DNA of 64,000 nt from Paenibacillus plantarum (GCF_013141695.1 NZ_WHNY01000041.1:62001-126000); one strand, 5' to 3'; shown: positions 16,472 to 25,754, numbered from the stretch's first letter. Notes: generated by a model not told the origin, from the letters alone. Numbers and translations are program-made.

Positions 16472-17676
16472 ATATCTTAATTATTAATGCTCATTCCTCC
16501 AAGAATAAAGGAGATGCAGGTATTGTGCTTTCGATGATTGATGCGATAAAAAAACACAATATCGATTGCAGTATTCGCATTCATAGTAGATTCCCGGAGA
16601 TTGACAATGAATTTTATGAAGAACAGGTTACTTCTTGTGTGGATAATGTTTCGATTGACCCGGATACTTCGAAAATAGAAAAGATTGGATCGGTATTGAG
16701 GCTGCTGCCTTATTTGAAGAATCTAAGAAAAATAAAATCAGATGATTATGAATGGGCGGATGTGGTGGTCAGTTGCGGAGGGGGATTTTTACTTTCCCAT
16801 CGATTTAGTGTAGCGCTCATGCAGCATTTGGTTCAAATTAAAACCGCTTTTAACTATGGCAAGCCCGTTGTTATTTATTCGCAATCCATTGGGCCTTTTT
16901 ATAATACCTATATGCAAAAGTTGGCTAAGGAGATTCTCGATCAGGTAGATCGCATCTTTCTGAGAGAAGCTGTTTCCAAACGGTGGCTTGAGAAAATCGG
17001 GTGCAGCAATGAGAATGTGGTATTAGTTCCTGATTCCGCATTTTCTATGCAGGAGGTTAGTTCTCCACGGGTAGATCGCATTATGGAGGGGATTAAGGAG
17101 TCACACGATGGCCCTATTATTGGGTTCACGGTTAGAGATTGGAATTTTCCGGAGATGAAGGATACACAATTATATAGGTCCAAGTATGTAGCAAGTATCA
17201 GAGAGGCGATTCAGTATATTCATGAGGCTTATCAGGGGAAGGTATTGTTAATGCCTCAGGTGCTTGGGCCTAATGCCTTTAATGATGATAGAATCATCAG
17301 CAGAGAAGTGCTAGAAGGAATAGACGCTGGGCATGCTGAGTTATTGGCGTTTGATTTTCACCCCAGGGAATTGAAATATTTGTATTCTAAAATGGATATG
17401 TTTGTGGGGACTAGAATGCATTCCAATATTTTTGCCCTCTCCAATCATATTCCCACTGTGGCCATCAATTATGAACATAAAACGAGAGGCATTATGGAAA
17501 TGCTTGGTTTACATGACTATGTGGTAGATATCTCGGATATTGAACCTGAGTCCTTCATACAGATGATCCATCATTGTTGGCTGAATAGGCAGGAATTAAG
17601 AGCTAAACTTGCCAAAGAAATTCCTCTTGTAGTGGAAGAAGCCGAGTTGCCAGCCCAAATTCTTAAAGTGCTATAA
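16468..17676 (+). CDS. Polysaccharide pyruvyl transferase family protein
   Basis: A 402-residue protein of the WcaK/CsaB family, which adds ketal-linked pyruvate to sugars from phosphoenolpyruvate. Visible: N-terminal NILIINAHSSKNKGDAGI, CGGGFLL (near 112), SQSIGPF (near 140), and the C-terminal GTRMHSNIFAL motif (near 318) with its conserved Arg and His. It overlaps the flippase stop as ATGA. Pyruvylation would give the polymer negative charge. Confidence 0.87.
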   Translation: MNILIINAHSSKNKGDAGIVLSMIDAIKKHNIDCSIRIHSRFPEIDNEFYEEQVTSCVDNVSIDPDTSKIEKIGSVLRLLPYLKNLRKIKSDDYEWADVVVSCGGGFLLSHRFSVALMQHLVQIKTAFNYGKPVVIYSQSIGPFYNTYMQKLAKEILDQVDRIFLREAVSKRWLEKIGCSNENVVLVPDSAFSMQEVSSPRVDRIMEGIKESHDGPIIGFTVRDWNFPEMKDTQLYRSKYVASIREAIQYIHEAYQGKVLLMPQVLGPNAFNDDRIISREVLEGIDAGHAELLAFDFHPRELKYLYSKMDMFVGTRMHSNIFALSNHIPTVAINYEHKTRGIMEMLGLHDYVVDISDIEPESFIQMIHHCWLNRQELRAKLAKEIPLVVEEAELPAQILKVL

Positions 17677-17716
17677 ATGAGCTTAACCAAATGGATAGAT
17701 AAAGGGGTGAGATGCC

Positions 17717-18271
17717 TTGATTACTTATTTAAGAGCTGACATTCATCGTTATGTAAAAGTAGGAAACCATATTAGTTTATTATCGAAAATGAAAATGCTA
17801 ATTCTTCATGAGCCGATGTGGTATCTCATCATCTATCGGGCAGGGAGTTATGTGAAAGATCATGTTAAGATTCCTGTTATTAAACAATTATTATATATCA
17901 TCTTATATATCCTTCATAAATTCTTTTCAGTCGTGATGGGCATTCAAATTCCGCTAGGAACCAAAATTGGCAAAGGGGTCTATTTACCTCATTATGGTAC
18001 GATCGTGGTTCATCAGGATACCATTATCGGTGAGAATTGCAACATTGGACAAGGCGTTACGATCGGGATTGCCGGCAGGGGGGAAAAGAAGGGAGTGCCA
18101 CAAATCGGAAATAAGGTGTATATCGCACCTGGAGCCAAAATTATTGGGAAAATCGTGATTGGGAATAATGTGATGATTGGTGCTAATTCGGTCGTAACGA
18201 AAGATGTACCAGATAACGCCGTTGTTGCTGGTGTTCCGGCCAAAATTATTAGTTACAAGGGATGGGAATAG
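17717..18271 (+). CDS. Serine-acetyltransferase-like hexapeptide acyltransferase
   Basis: A 184-residue protein with a left-handed beta-helix: GIQIPLGTKIGKGVYLPHYG, VTIGIAGRGEKKG, IGNNVMIGANSVVTKDVPDN and the ending VVAGVPAKII. It belongs to the CysE/EpsM-like acyltransferases. In an exopolysaccharide operon it probably O- or N-acetylates a sugar. The N-terminus has a hydrophobic helix (residues 60-80) suggesting membrane contact. A TTG start at 17717 follows AAAGGGGTGA. It is the last gene of the operon. Confidence 0.85.
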   Translation: MITYLRADIHRYVKVGNHISLLSKMKMLILHEPMWYLIIYRAGSYVKDHVKIPVIKQLLYIILYILHKFFSVVMGIQIPLGTKIGKGVYLPHYGTIVVHQDTIIGENCNIGQGVTIGIAGRGEKKGVPQIGNKVYIAPGAKIIGKIVIGNNVMIGANSVVTKDVPDNAVVAGVPAKIISYKGWE

Positions 18272-18293
18272 ACTCACTCTCGTTCATAAAAAC

Positions 18294-18340
18294 GAGGCTG
18301 TCCCAAAAGTCCGTTCAGACTTTTCGAAACAGCCTCTTTT
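18294..18340 (+). terminator. Terminator of the exopolysaccharide operon
   Basis: GAGGCTGT pairs with ACAGCCTC and the inner AAAAGTC with GACTTTT, followed by TTTTT. A smaller hairpin CTCGTT/AACGAG lies just upstream. Its left part is also the left end of the MITE-like element. Confidence 0.8.
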
Positions 18341-18380
18341 TGTTAATAACGGATGAGTTAATAAACCTGCCTCCCGCAAT

Positions 18381-18568
18381 CTAACTGGATTTTCTCCATC
18401 TATTTGAAACGGATTTCTTGAATTTGAAAGATTAACTGTATTTCCTGTAGTTATATTCCTTGCATTTGCTCGATTCTTCAAATGATATACAAATTAAATG
18501 TATTTTCTCCATCTAATCGCGAAAATACGTGAGATTCGAGCAAATTAGCTGTAGTTTATACATCTAAA
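18381..18568. repeat. Palindromic element, copy A (51/62/51 array)
   Basis: Four units of about 23 bp, consensus TTAACTGGA-N5-TCCAGTTAA in degenerate form, begin at 18382, 18433, 18495 and 18546. The spacings 51, 62 and 51 are the same as in copies B and C. It lies inside the MITE-like element. Confidence 0.75.
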
Positions 18569-18695
18569 CACGAGTCGGCAGTCACCTTACGTTCGCAAGC
18601 CACAAACCAACCTCAAACCACCTACAATTTTACGCCGTATCCTCGTTTCCTTTTCTCAGGTTTGTCTTTTGGGACAGCCCCGTTTTCTTCATTTT

Positions 18696-19124
18696 CTAGT
18701 TCAATAAATGCTTGTACGCGCTGTAATCAATCTTTTGCTTTTCGAGAAAGCTCGTTAAGCTCCGATAATCTCGTTTCGGCGTTGCAAGTATGTAACCTTC
18801 GATACAGTGATCTCTTGTGACCTCATTTGCATTGGCCTCTAGAGCTACTTGTCCGATACGCGCGGCGATGGAATGCTTGGCAATGTCACGGAACGCTGTC
18901 GGTACCGGTGATACCAATTGGTCTAGAAATGCTTTGGAATCCGTGGTCCATAGATGCCGTGAGCTGTCCACATAATGATTTTGCCAATCGAGTTTGGACT
19001 TGCCGTCCTCTTTGGGGAGTACCTTAATAAACTTGCGAAACATGAAGAACCCGCCGATGGACATGAATGCCAGCAACACGCATACCCAGAAAATGATGAA
19101 ATACATAAAGAAATCATTCGCCAT
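18696..19124 (-). CDS. DUF2621-type membrane protein
   Basis: A 142-residue protein with one N-terminal membrane helix (residues 6-29) and a soluble domain containing DWQNHYVDSS, VSPVPTAFRDIAKHSIAARI and CIEGYILATPKRDY. This matches the DUF2621 family (YneK-like) found in Bacilli; the function is unknown. The EVTRD and EGY-I-A-TPKRDY portions resemble small protochlorophyllide-reductase-like PCP domains, so metal or cofactor binding is possible. It is convergent with the eps operon. Confidence 0.65.
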   Translation of the reverse strand: MANDFFMYFIIFWVCVLLAFMSIGGFFMFRKFIKVLPKEDGKSKLDWQNHYVDSSRHLWTTDSKAFLDQLVSPVPTAFRDIAKHSIAARIGQVALEANANEVTRDHCIEGYILATPKRDYRSLTSFLEKQKIDYSAYKHLLN

Positions 19125-19248
19125 TTATTTGTCACCTCACTAATTGTCTTCAATAAAGATAGTAAGAATTATACCTTATTTCTAGATTTCTTGCGACAAT
19201 ACGAGTAAAATAGGAGGGTAGCAGCTACTAATAAAGGAGTTATGGACC

Positions 19249-20376
19249 ATGCCAAAAATTGGATCACACGTTTCGTTCTCAGATAAAGGCTTGTTAAATG
19301 CAGCAGAAGAAGCCGTTTCCTACGGATCATCCACCTTTATGATATACACGGGCGCACCGCAAAATACGCGCCGTAAACCGATTGAAGAGCAGTATATTGA
19401 AGAAGGCAAAGCCGTGATGGACAAGCATGCGATGAATGAAATCGTCGTTCATGCACCTTACATTATCAACTTGGGCTCTTATAAGGAAGATACGTTCGAG
19501 CTTGCCGTACGTTTCCTTCAGGAAGAAATCCGCCGGACGGATTACATTGGCGTTCGCAATATCGTGCTTCATCCAGGTGCTTATACGGACAAGGATGCCG
19601 ACTATGGGATTGCCAGAATTGCTGATGGCTTGAATGAAGTGCTCGCTGGGGTTAAAGATACGAACGTTAACATTGCGCTGGAAACGATGGCTGGCAAAGG
19701 GACCGAAATCGGCCGCAGCTTTGAAGAGATTGCGGAAATCATGGAGCGCGTAGAGTTCAACAATAAGTTGACTGTCTGCATGGATACGTGCCATATTCAC
19801 GATGCTGGGTATGATATCGTAAATGATTTGGACGGCGTGCTGCATCATTTCGATCGTACGATCGGTCTTGAGAAGCTCGGTGTCATACATTTGAATGACA
19901 GTAAGAATCCACGCGGAGCGAGCAAGGATCGCCACGCACCACTCGGTTCAGGCTGGATTGGCTTTGAAGCGATGAATAATATTGCTAACCATGAGAAGTT
20001 GCAGCATTTGCCGATGATTCTAGAGACGCCTTGGATTGGAAAAGAAGACAAAACACAGCGTCCGATGTATGAAGCGGAAATTGCGTTGCTTTCCGGCAAC
20101 TTAAGCGGTCGTTTTGGCGGCGAATTCCTGGACCAAGTGGAGCGAATTGACTTTTTGATGAACAAAAAAGATATTCACTACCGTGACTTCGTTCTTAAAA
20201 CATGGGAATTGCTCAAGAATGATGCCAAAGCGAAGAAAGCGGATGGACGCGAGCCGCTGGAACGTTTATATGATATGCTTCATGAGGAACGCCTTTTCGC
20301 TGATCTGAGCGAAGAACAAATCAATCAACGATTGATTGTCTGGCTTGCTGGAAATGACATCTTGAAGAAGGCTTAA
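19249..20376 (+). CDS. nfo: Endonuclease IV (AP endonuclease) with C-terminal extension
   Basis: A 375-residue zinc-dependent apurinic-site endonuclease of base excision repair. TIM-barrel signatures: KIGSHVS, the [13 protein letters not shown] metal motif (near 145), [12 protein letters not shown] (near 178), [20 protein letters not shown] (near 215) and ILETPW (near 262). The usual catalytic domain ends near residue 280; about 90 extra residues follow, charged and helical ([25 protein letters not shown]). That tail is longer than the typical 280-300-residue enzyme. AAAGGAG precedes the ATG. Confidence 0.94.
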   Translation: MPKIGSHVSFSDKGLLNAAEEAVSYGSSTFMIYTGAPQNTRRKPIEEQYIEEGKAVMDKHAMNEIVVHAPYIINLGSYKEDTFELAVRFLQEEIRRTDYIGVRNIVLHPGAYTDKDADYGIARIADGLNEVLAGVKDTNVNIALETMAGKGTEIGRSFEEIAEIMERVEFNNKLTVCMDTCHIHDAGYDIVNDLDGVLHHFDRTIGLEKLGVIHLNDSKNPRGASKDRHAPLGSGWIGFEAMNNIANHEKLQHLPMILETPWIGKEDKTQRPMYEAEIALLSGNLSGRFGGEFLDQVERIDFLMNKKDIHYRDFVLKTWELLKNDAKAKKADGREPLERLYDMLHEERLFADLSEEQINQRLIVWLAGNDILKKA

Positions 20377-20411
20377 GTTTCACATAGACAGAAATTGCTA
20401 GGGGGATACAG

Positions 20412-21311
20412 ATGGAAGCGGGAACCACGAACAGCTCAATTCGCCGGGAGAGCGAATTGATGAATAGAGCAAGAATGCTAATTTCTTGCCCGGATCAGCC
20501 GGGTATTGTAGCAGCCGTATCGCAATTTCTCTTTGAATATGGTGCGAATATTGTGCAATCGGATCAGTACACGATGGATCCAGAGGGCGGCATGTTTTTC
20601 ATCCGAATTGAATTCGATTTAATGGAATTGGCGAGTCGCGTAGAGACATTAAGAGTGGATTTCTCCACTCTTGCTGAGAAGTTCTCGATGGACTGGAGCC
20701 TATCCCTGGCAAGTCAGAAGAAGCGGATTGCGATCTTCGTTTCGAAGGAAGACCATGCCTTGCTCGAACTATTATGGCATTGGCGTGCGGGAGATCTCAA
20801 AGCAGATATTGCGATGGTAATCTCTAACCACAATGATATGCGTTCTCTGGTGGAGCCTTTCGGGATTCCATTTCATCACATTCCCGTTACCGCGGCAACC
20901 AAAGCAGAGGCGGAACAGCGCCAGCTTGAGGTTATTGGCGATAGCGTAGATGCGATTGTTCTTGCTCGCTACATGCAGATCGTTTCCCCTTCTTTTATCC
21001 AAAATTACGCAAATCGCATCATCAATATTCACCACTCCTTCTTACCTGCTTTTGTAGGTGGTAAGCCTTATGCGCAAGCGCATAACCGCGGAGTCAAGAT
21101 TATTGGTGCGACAGCGCATTATGTGACGGACGAGCTAGACGCTGGACCCATTATTGAGCAGGACGTTCAGCGTGTGAGCCACCGCGATAATGTCGATGAT
21201 TTGAAAAGAATCGGTCGTCACATCGAACGAATCGTTCTTGCACGCGCAGTAGCGTGGCATGTTGAGGATCGGATTATCGTTCACAATAATAAAACGGTTG
21301 TTTTTAACTAG
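20412..21311 (+). CDS. purU: Formyltetrahydrofolate deformylase
   Basis: A 299-residue enzyme releasing formate from 10-formyl-THF, balancing one-carbon units and supplying formate for purine synthesis. An N-terminal ACT domain (residues 17-90, ARMLISCPDQPGIVAAVSQF) senses amino acids; the formyltransferase-like domain has KRIAIFVSK, LARYMQI, the catalytic INIHHSFLPAF and GATAHYVTDELDAGPII. The first 15 residues are extra compared with the usual start; ATG 20457 (in ELMNRARML) is an alternative, but GGGGGAT fits 20412. It ends at a hairpin. Confidence 0.94.
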   Translation: MEAGTTNSSIRRESELMNRARMLISCPDQPGIVAAVSQFLFEYGANIVQSDQYTMDPEGGMFFIRIEFDLMELASRVETLRVDFSTLAEKFSMDWSLSLASQKKRIAIFVSKEDHALLELLWHWRAGDLKADIAMVISNHNDMRSLVEPFGIPFHHIPVTAATKAEAEQRQLEVIGDSVDAIVLARYMQIVSPSFIQNYANRIINIHHSFLPAFVGGKPYAQAHNRGVKIIGATAHYVTDELDAGPIIEQDVQRVSHRDNVDDLKRIGRHIERIVLARAVAWHVEDRIIVHNNKTVVFN

Positions 21312-21319
21312 TGTAAAGC

Positions 21320-21347
21320 AGGTTGTACCCAGTTGTGGGTACAGCCT
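21320..21347 (+). terminator. purU terminator
   Basis: AGGTTGTACCC pairs with GGGTACAGCCT over a short loop, then a T-rich stretch. Confidence 0.7.
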
Positions 21348-21360
21348 ATTTATGTACCAC

Positions 21361-21490
21361 ATAAGAATTTAATAAATTCCTGTTTACAGGGAATTAAAAA
21401 TTCTTATTGGCGATAAAAACCACCACTAAACGCGGTCGCTCATCATCGAACTACTTCGATAGAAGTTTTTCTCATAGGTGAGAATTTAAA
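21361..21490. repeat. Dispersed intergenic repeat, copy 1
   Basis: A hairpin (ATAAGAATTT with AAATTCTTAT around AATTCCTG/CAGGGAATT) is followed by TTGGCGATAAAAACCACC and a block ending in GAAGTTTTTCTCATA. The last two pieces recur at 49412-49543 in the same order. It lies between purU and tkt in otherwise gene-free sequence. Confidence 0.6.
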
Positions 21491-21606
21491 GGGTTATTGT
21501 GGCAAAGCCTTAAAGCAAATGGTACAATAATGCAAGCGAGTAAAGTCACTTGTATGTACAAGTTAATTGGCTGATGAAAATACAGAAATGATGGAGGTAA
21601 TATCGA

Positions 21607-23628
21607 ATGACAGCATCAAACAAAACAATTGAACAATTAGCCGTCGACACGATCCGTACTCTCGGTATCGACGCGGTTGAGAAAGCCAAATCAGGCCACC
21701 CAGGTATGGTAATGGGAGCTGCGCCAATGGCATACGTGCTGTGGAAACAGCATATGAAACACAATCCTTCGAATCCTAAATGGGTAAACCGTGACCGTTT
21801 CGTTCTATCTGCAGGACACGGATCCATGCTTCTATACAGCTTGCTTCACCTATGTGGCTATGATCTGCCAATGGAAGAGATCAAGAACTTCCGCCAATGG
21901 GGAAGCAAAACCCCTGGTCACCCAGAGTACGGTCACACAGCAGGTGTTGATGCAACGACGGGTCCACTTGGACAAGGCGTTGGTATGGCTGTCGGTATGG
22001 CGATGGCTGAAGCTCACTTGAGAGAAACGTACAACAAAGAAAACTTCCCAGTTATCGATCACTACACGTACGCAATTTGCGGCGATGGCGATATGATGGA
22101 GGGTGTTTCCTCTGAAGCGGTTTCCCTTGCAGCTCATTTGAAATTGGGCAAATTGATCATGATGTATGATTCCAACGATATTTCGCTTGATGGCGAATTG
22201 AATATGGCGTTCTCTGAAAACGTGCAAGCACGTTTCGAAGCTTACGGCTGGCAAGTTATTCGCGTTGAAGAGCAGAATGACCTTGCTGCGATCTCCAAGG
22301 CGATTGCTGAAGCGAAAGCTGATACAACGCGTCCTACATTGATTGAAGTGAAAACGACAATCGGTTTCGGTTCCCCGAACAAAGGTGGTAAAGGTGGTCA
22401 CGTTGGACCTCACGGATCCCCACTTGGCGGCGACGAAGTGAAATTGACGAAACAAGCATACGGCTGGCCGGAAGAGCCGGATTTCCTTGTTCCGGATGAA
22501 GTTCGTGCACACTATGCTGAAATTGGACAAGAAGGTGCTGCAGCTGAAGAAGCTTGGAGCAACCTGTTGAATGATTACATCAAAGCGTACCCAGAGCTTG
22601 GCAACCAATTCAGTGCTGCTGTGAATGGTGAGCTTCCAGCTGGTTGGGATGCTAATCTTCCTACATACACAACAGAAGACAAGCCTATGGCTACGCGTGT
22701 TGCTTCTGGTAATGCGATCAATGCAGTTGCAGGCAAATTGCCGCAATTAATCGGGGGGTCCGCGGATCTAGCGAGCTCGAACAACACGATGATCAAAGGC
22801 GAATCCAACTACAGCGCTAGCAACTATGCTGGACGCAACGTATGGTTCGGTGTTCGTGAGTTCGGTATGGGTACAGCAATGAACGGTATGGCGCTTCATG
22901 GTGGTGTTAAAGTCTACGGAGCAACATTCTTCGTGTTCTCCGACTACCTGCGTGCTTCCATTCGTCTTGCAGCACTTATGCAGCTTCCTGTTATTTATGT
23001 TCTAACACATGATAGTATCGCTGTTGGTGAAGATGGACCGACGCATGAGCCGATCGAACAACTTCCGGCACTTCGTGTGATTCCAGGCATCACAGTCATT
23101 CGTCCTGCTGATGGTAACGAAACGTCCGAAGCTTGGCGTTATGCAATCTCCGAAGCGAAAGGTCCAGTTGCGCTTGTCTTGACTCGTCAAAACTTGCCGA
23201 TCCTTCCAGGTACGGTTGAAGGCGCTAAAGCGAACCTAAGCAAAGGCGGATACGTGGTATCCGATGCTGCAAACGGTCAACCAGATGCACAAATCCTAGC
23301 AACAGGTTCCGAAGTGCAACTCGCTGTCGCGGCGCAAAAATTGCTGCAAGCCGAAGGCATCAACGTTCGCGTTGTCAGCCTACCGAGCTTGGAGTTGTTT
23401 GAGAAGCAATCCAAAGAATACAAAGATTCCGTTATTCTACCAGGCGTGAAGAAACGTCTTGCTGTTGAGATGGCGTACCCACTTGGCTGGGAGCGTTATA
23501 CAGGCGACGAGGGTTCAATCCTTGGCATCTCCACTTTCGGAGCATCCGCGCCAGGGGACACGGTTCTTAGAGAATACGGCTTCTCACCTGAGAACGTAGC
23601 AGCACGCGTGAAAGCATTGTTAGGTTAA
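21607..23628 (+). CDS. tkt: Transketolase
   Basis: A 673-residue TPP enzyme of the non-oxidative pentose phosphate pathway. The TPP-binding motif is CGDGDMMEG-(x)-[13 protein letters not shown] then NDISLDGE (near 155-190). Others: [35 protein letters not shown], the pyrimidine domain [15 protein letters not shown] (near 415) with the catalytic Glu, [16 protein letters not shown] and a C-terminal domain. GGAGGTAATATCGA precedes ATG 21607. Codon use is strongly biased, as expected for a highly expressed gene. Confidence 0.97.
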   Translation: MTASNKTIEQLAVDTIRTLGIDAVEKAKSGHPGMVMGAAPMAYVLWKQHMKHNPSNPKWVNRDRFVLSAGHGSMLLYSLLHLCGYDLPMEEIKNFRQWGSKTPGHPEYGHTAGVDATTGPLGQGVGMAVGMAMAEAHLRETYNKENFPVIDHYTYAICGDGDMMEGVSSEAVSLAAHLKLGKLIMMYDSNDISLDGELNMAFSENVQARFEAYGWQVIRVEEQNDLAAISKAIAEAKADTTRPTLIEVKTTIGFGSPNKGGKGGHVGPHGSPLGGDEVKLTKQAYGWPEEPDFLVPDEVRAHYAEIGQEGAAAEEAWSNLLNDYIKAYPELGNQFSAAVNGELPAGWDANLPTYTTEDKPMATRVASGNAINAVAGKLPQLIGGSADLASSNNTMIKGESNYSASNYAGRNVWFGVREFGMGTAMNGMALHGGVKVYGATFFVFSDYLRASIRLAALMQLPVIYVLTHDSIAVGEDGPTHEPIEQLPALRVIPGITVIRPADGNETSEAWRYAISEAKGPVALVLTRQNLPILPGTVEGAKANLSKGGYVVSDAANGQPDAQILATGSEVQLAVAAQKLLQAEGINVRVVSLPSLELFEKQSKEYKDSVILPGVKKRLAVEMAYPLGWERYTGDEGSILGISTFGASAPGDTVLREYGFSPENVAARVKALLG

Positions 23629-23640
23629 TCTAATGGCAGG

Positions 23641-23659
23641 GGCTCAGCTCGTCTGAGCC
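23641..23659 (+). promoter_or_regulatory. Hairpin between tkt and ppnP
   Basis: GGCTCAG-CTCGT-CTGAGCC without a following T run. It could attenuate or stabilise the tkt transcript. Confidence 0.4.
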
Positions 23660-23706
23660 TCGGCTTGTACTTATTCATTGCCATTTTAGAGGGGGAACTA
23701 TTAACC

Positions 23707-24024
23707 ATGTCTAGCTTTGAAAATGTAACCGTACTTACGAAAGCCAATGTTTATTTCGATGGAAAAGTAACAAGCCGCACTGTGCAATTCGCAGACGGCA
23801 CGAAGAAAACACTAGGCATCCTGCTTCCAGGTGAATATGAATTCGGAACAGATGTGAAAGAAATCATGGAAATCCAAGCTGGTGAGCTAAACGTATTGCT
23901 TCCAGGCAGCACAGAGTGGATTACAATCAGTGGTCAAGGTGAGTTCACCGTGCCAGCTAACGCAAAATTCAAGCTCGAAGTGAAAACAGTGAGCGACTAT
24001 ATCTGTTCGTATATCGCTGAGTAA
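23707..24024 (+). CDS. ppnP: Pyrimidine/purine nucleoside phosphorylase
   Basis: A 105-residue single-domain cupin of the PpnP (DUF1255) family, which splits nucleosides with phosphate to base and ribose-1-phosphate. Family motifs: [53 protein letters not shown] and the ending [10 protein letters not shown] 23707 gives the family length; longer starts are not supported. It follows tkt by 78 bp, a sensible pair for recycling ribose phosphate. Confidence 0.92.
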   Translation: MSSFENVTVLTKANVYFDGKVTSRTVQFADGTKKTLGILLPGEYEFGTDVKEIMEIQAGELNVLLPGSTEWITISGQGEFTVPANAKFKLEVKTVSDYICSYIAE

Positions 24025-24053
24025 TATCTCGGGGAATCGAACGCTTTAAAGCC

Positions 24054-24107
24054 AAAAACCATACATCGTAATTGAACAATATGTTCAATGGATGTATGGT
24101 TTTTTTT
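24054..24107 (+). terminator. ppnP terminator
   Basis: AAAACCATACATC pairs with GATGTATGGTTTT and is followed by a T run; the loop contains TTGAACA/TGTTCAA. It abuts the 3' end of the convergent phage-side ORF. Confidence 0.85.
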
Positions 24108-24424
24108 CATTTGGAAGACCAGCTATACAAAGAGCGGATCTCCATCTGCAGCACCTCTTCGATGTCGGTCATGCGAATCCATAATTGCTGGATCGAAGGG
24201 TGCTCATCGAGTAGGAGAGTATGTCGTTGTTTTATTCGAGAGAGGCTAATCCCAAAAGACGCAGGACGTGCAGGATTGACGATGAGATCCTCAAGCAGCA
24301 CGGTGATGCCGGCTTCTAAATCGAGGACTTCTTCGAAATGAAGCTGCTGAAATGGAGCGCTTATCGGAATATAAAGAGTGCTTTTACTAAAATCAAGCTC
24401 GTTAGGACGGAAATGCAGCGCCAT
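24107..24424 (-). CDS. Uncharacterised protein at the edge of the tail locus
   Basis: A 105-residue soluble protein with alternating hydrophobic strands (STLYIPISAPFQ, VLDLEAGITVLLED) and a charged C-terminus. No family is recognised. The frame is open and protein-like for about 20 more codons upstream (IVKLAVFYDFHEERIQPS), directly after an AAAGGAGG at the end of the peptidase gene, but has no ATG/GTG/TTG there; ATC near 24485 would be the coupled start. ATG 24424 is given as the conservative choice. It probably forms an operon with the peptidase gene. Confidence 0.55.
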   Translation of the reverse strand: MALHFRPNELDFSKSTLYIPISAPFQQLHFEEVLDLEAGITVLLEDLIVNPARPASFGISLSRIKQRHTLLLDEHPSIQQLWIRMTDIEEVLQMEIRSLYSWSSK

Positions 24425-24455
24425 GATCGATGGCTGTATACGCTCTTCATGAAAG

Positions 24456-25088
24456 TCATAAAAGACGGCTAGCTTGACGATCGGTCATTCCTCCTTTGCG
24501 CTTTAACTGCTCGAGTTTGTTCATGATCGCGCGGGTTGCATCAGACCAGTTGTCTGGGCTATATGTGCTCAATTGACTTTGTGTAAATTGCTGATATTCA
24601 TGATCCAGTATCCCTTGCAGGACGCGCCGCTGGATTTGTTCAATCCGTTCATTGGCAAGTCGATAGGTCACCTGAAATTCATCAGAAAGAAAGGCGACCA
24701 TTTCATTCTTTTGTTCAGGCAGCGATAGTTTCTTCAGCATGGACATAGGAATAGCCGCGTAGAGCTGAAACGCAGATGCATCCTGCTCTTGCCAATCGAC
24801 GTAGCGATCAGGCATCACCATCTGGTTGCCGGAATGACGAAGCACATGACAAAGCTCATGGAGGAAGTCTTCCCATTGTTCTTTGACGGATAATCGACGG
24901 TCAACATTGATGCTGAAGAGTCCATCTTTTTCAATGGCCATGCTGTTCATATCCATCGTATAAACCCAAATATGCAGCTTAGCAGCCAAGTTCGTCACGC
25001 TGAGCTGAGCTGGTGATACGATGCCAAGTTGACTATATAAAGCCTCTACCCACTGTTCAAGGGAGGTCGTTTGGTAATGAGTGAACAG
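24456..25088 (-). CDS. ImmA/IrrE-type zinc peptidase
   Basis: A 210-residue protein with the HExxH zinc motif HELCH (near 96) and the downstream metal ligand region in WQEQDASAFQLYAA. ImmA peptidases cleave their cognate XRE repressor after DNA damage and so induce the element. The XRE repressor gene lies just upstream on the same strand. The family N-terminus (FTHYQTTSLEQWVEALYSQL) is only included if translation starts at CTG 25088, which has GAGGTG 7 bases upstream; GTG 24998 would remove 30 conserved-looking residues. Confidence 0.82.
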   Translation of the reverse strand: MFTHYQTTSLEQWVEALYSQLGIVSPAQLSVTNLAAKLHIWVYTMDMNSMAIEKDGLFSINVDRRLSVKEQWEDFLHELCHVLRHSGNQMVMPDRYVDWQEQDASAFQLYAAIPMSMLKKLSLPEQKNEMVAFLSDEFQVTYRLANERIEQIQRRVLQGILDHEYQQFTQSQLSTYSPDNWSDATRAIMNKLEQLKRKGGMTDRQASRLL

Positions 25089-25133
25089 GTGAAAACACCT
25101 CGCTTTAAGAATATATGTTCGTATATTTGTGGT

Positions 25134-25155
25134 AAAGAAAAGCCCGTCAGGGCTT
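25134..25155 (-). terminator. Terminator of the XRE repressor gene
   Basis: Read on the minus strand, AAGCCC-TGAC-GGGCTT is followed by TTCTTT. It separates the repressor gene from the peptidase gene. Confidence 0.7.
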
Positions 25156-25184
25156 AGCTTTACATTATTAGAAGAATACCTAGA

Positions 25185-25589
25185 TTACTGCTGGCTGTCA
25201 GGAGTTCGGTTCTGCTGCTGCTCCTTGATGAAGTTCCAGAAACGGAGCATCTCATCGCGGCGCTCTTTGGGAGCGTTTTTGAAGTCTTTAAAAAATAAGC
25301 TGACATCAGGGTCATCGACTTCATCAGGAGCAGCCGCAGAAAGTCCGTCGAGTGACTCTTCTTCCGTCGGAGCAAAGCCTGCGAGCAGAAGCAGCTCGTC
25401 CTTCTCAGCTATACGAAGCGCATCAGCTAAGGAGATAACCGTTTCCCGCGAGGGATTGAAGCGGTTATTTTCTATGGAGTTAATGAACGAATAACTAACA
25501 CCGGACCGTTCGCCAAGTTCTCTGAGGGAAAAATTGTTCATCTTCCGCAGATCTCGGATTCGGATGCCGAATTGCACCATATCTTTCAT
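25185..25589 (-). CDS. XRE-family repressor of the tail locus
   Basis: A 134-residue regulator: HTH at residues 5-65 (FGIRIRDLRKMNNFSLRELG, then SGVSYSFINSIENNRFNPSR), an acidic linker (EEESLDG, DEVDDPD) that could be the protease-sensitive part, and a C-terminal helical segment. ATG 25589 is preferred, with AGGTGATC upstream. It is divergent from the ArpU-like activator, and the shared region contains two GTTTTG-N5-CAAAAC sites, the probable operators. Confidence 0.88.
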   Translation of the reverse strand: MKDMVQFGIRIRDLRKMNNFSLRELGERSGVSYSFINSIENNRFNPSRETVISLADALRIAEKDELLLLAGFAPTEEESLDGLSAAAPDEVDDPDVSLFFKDFKNAPKERRDEMLRFWNFIKEQQQNRTPDSQQ

Positions 25590-25655
25590 CGTTTGATCAC
25601 CTGATTCTATTGTAAATGGTGAGCGGTGCAAAAAACAAGGGGAGATCTCCAGAAA

Positions 25656-25728
25656 GTTTTGCATATCAAAACTTTTTGTGTTGAAATTTTAAACAAGACA
25701 ACGTATGATGTGTTTAGAATTTCAAAAC
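25656..25728. promoter_or_regulatory. Operators O1 and O2 of the tail locus
   Basis: GTTTTG-CATAT-CAAAAC (25656-25672, perfect halves) and GTTTAG-AATTT-CAAAAC (25712-25728, one mismatch) lie 56 bp apart in the divergent region of the repressor and the activator. Confidence 0.65.
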
Positions 25729-25754
25729 AACAAATTTTAGGAGATGGTCGAGTG

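Larger units (their letters stand above)
18289..18686. mobile_element. MITE-like element with 21-bp terminal inverted repeats
   Basis: The ends 18289-18309 and 18666-18686 are inverted copies with one mismatch in 21 bp (core GGCTGTCCCAAAAG). The 398-bp interval codes for nothing plausible and holds a four-unit palindromic array. Ends of this type resemble those of IS elements of Bacilli, but no transposase is present. It fills most of the 18272-18695 gap, between the eps terminator and the convergent DUF2621 gene. No clear target duplication was identified. Confidence 0.55.

Noticed and set aside
18381..18568. CRISPR array
   Set aside because: Four degenerate palindromic units with unequal but fixed spacings 51/62/51, units diverged and inverted, intervals partly homologous between loci, no cas genes.
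21850..22746. 298-codon minus-strand ORF inside tkt
   Set aside because: Shadow of a strongly biased transketolase gene; no SD and no family match.
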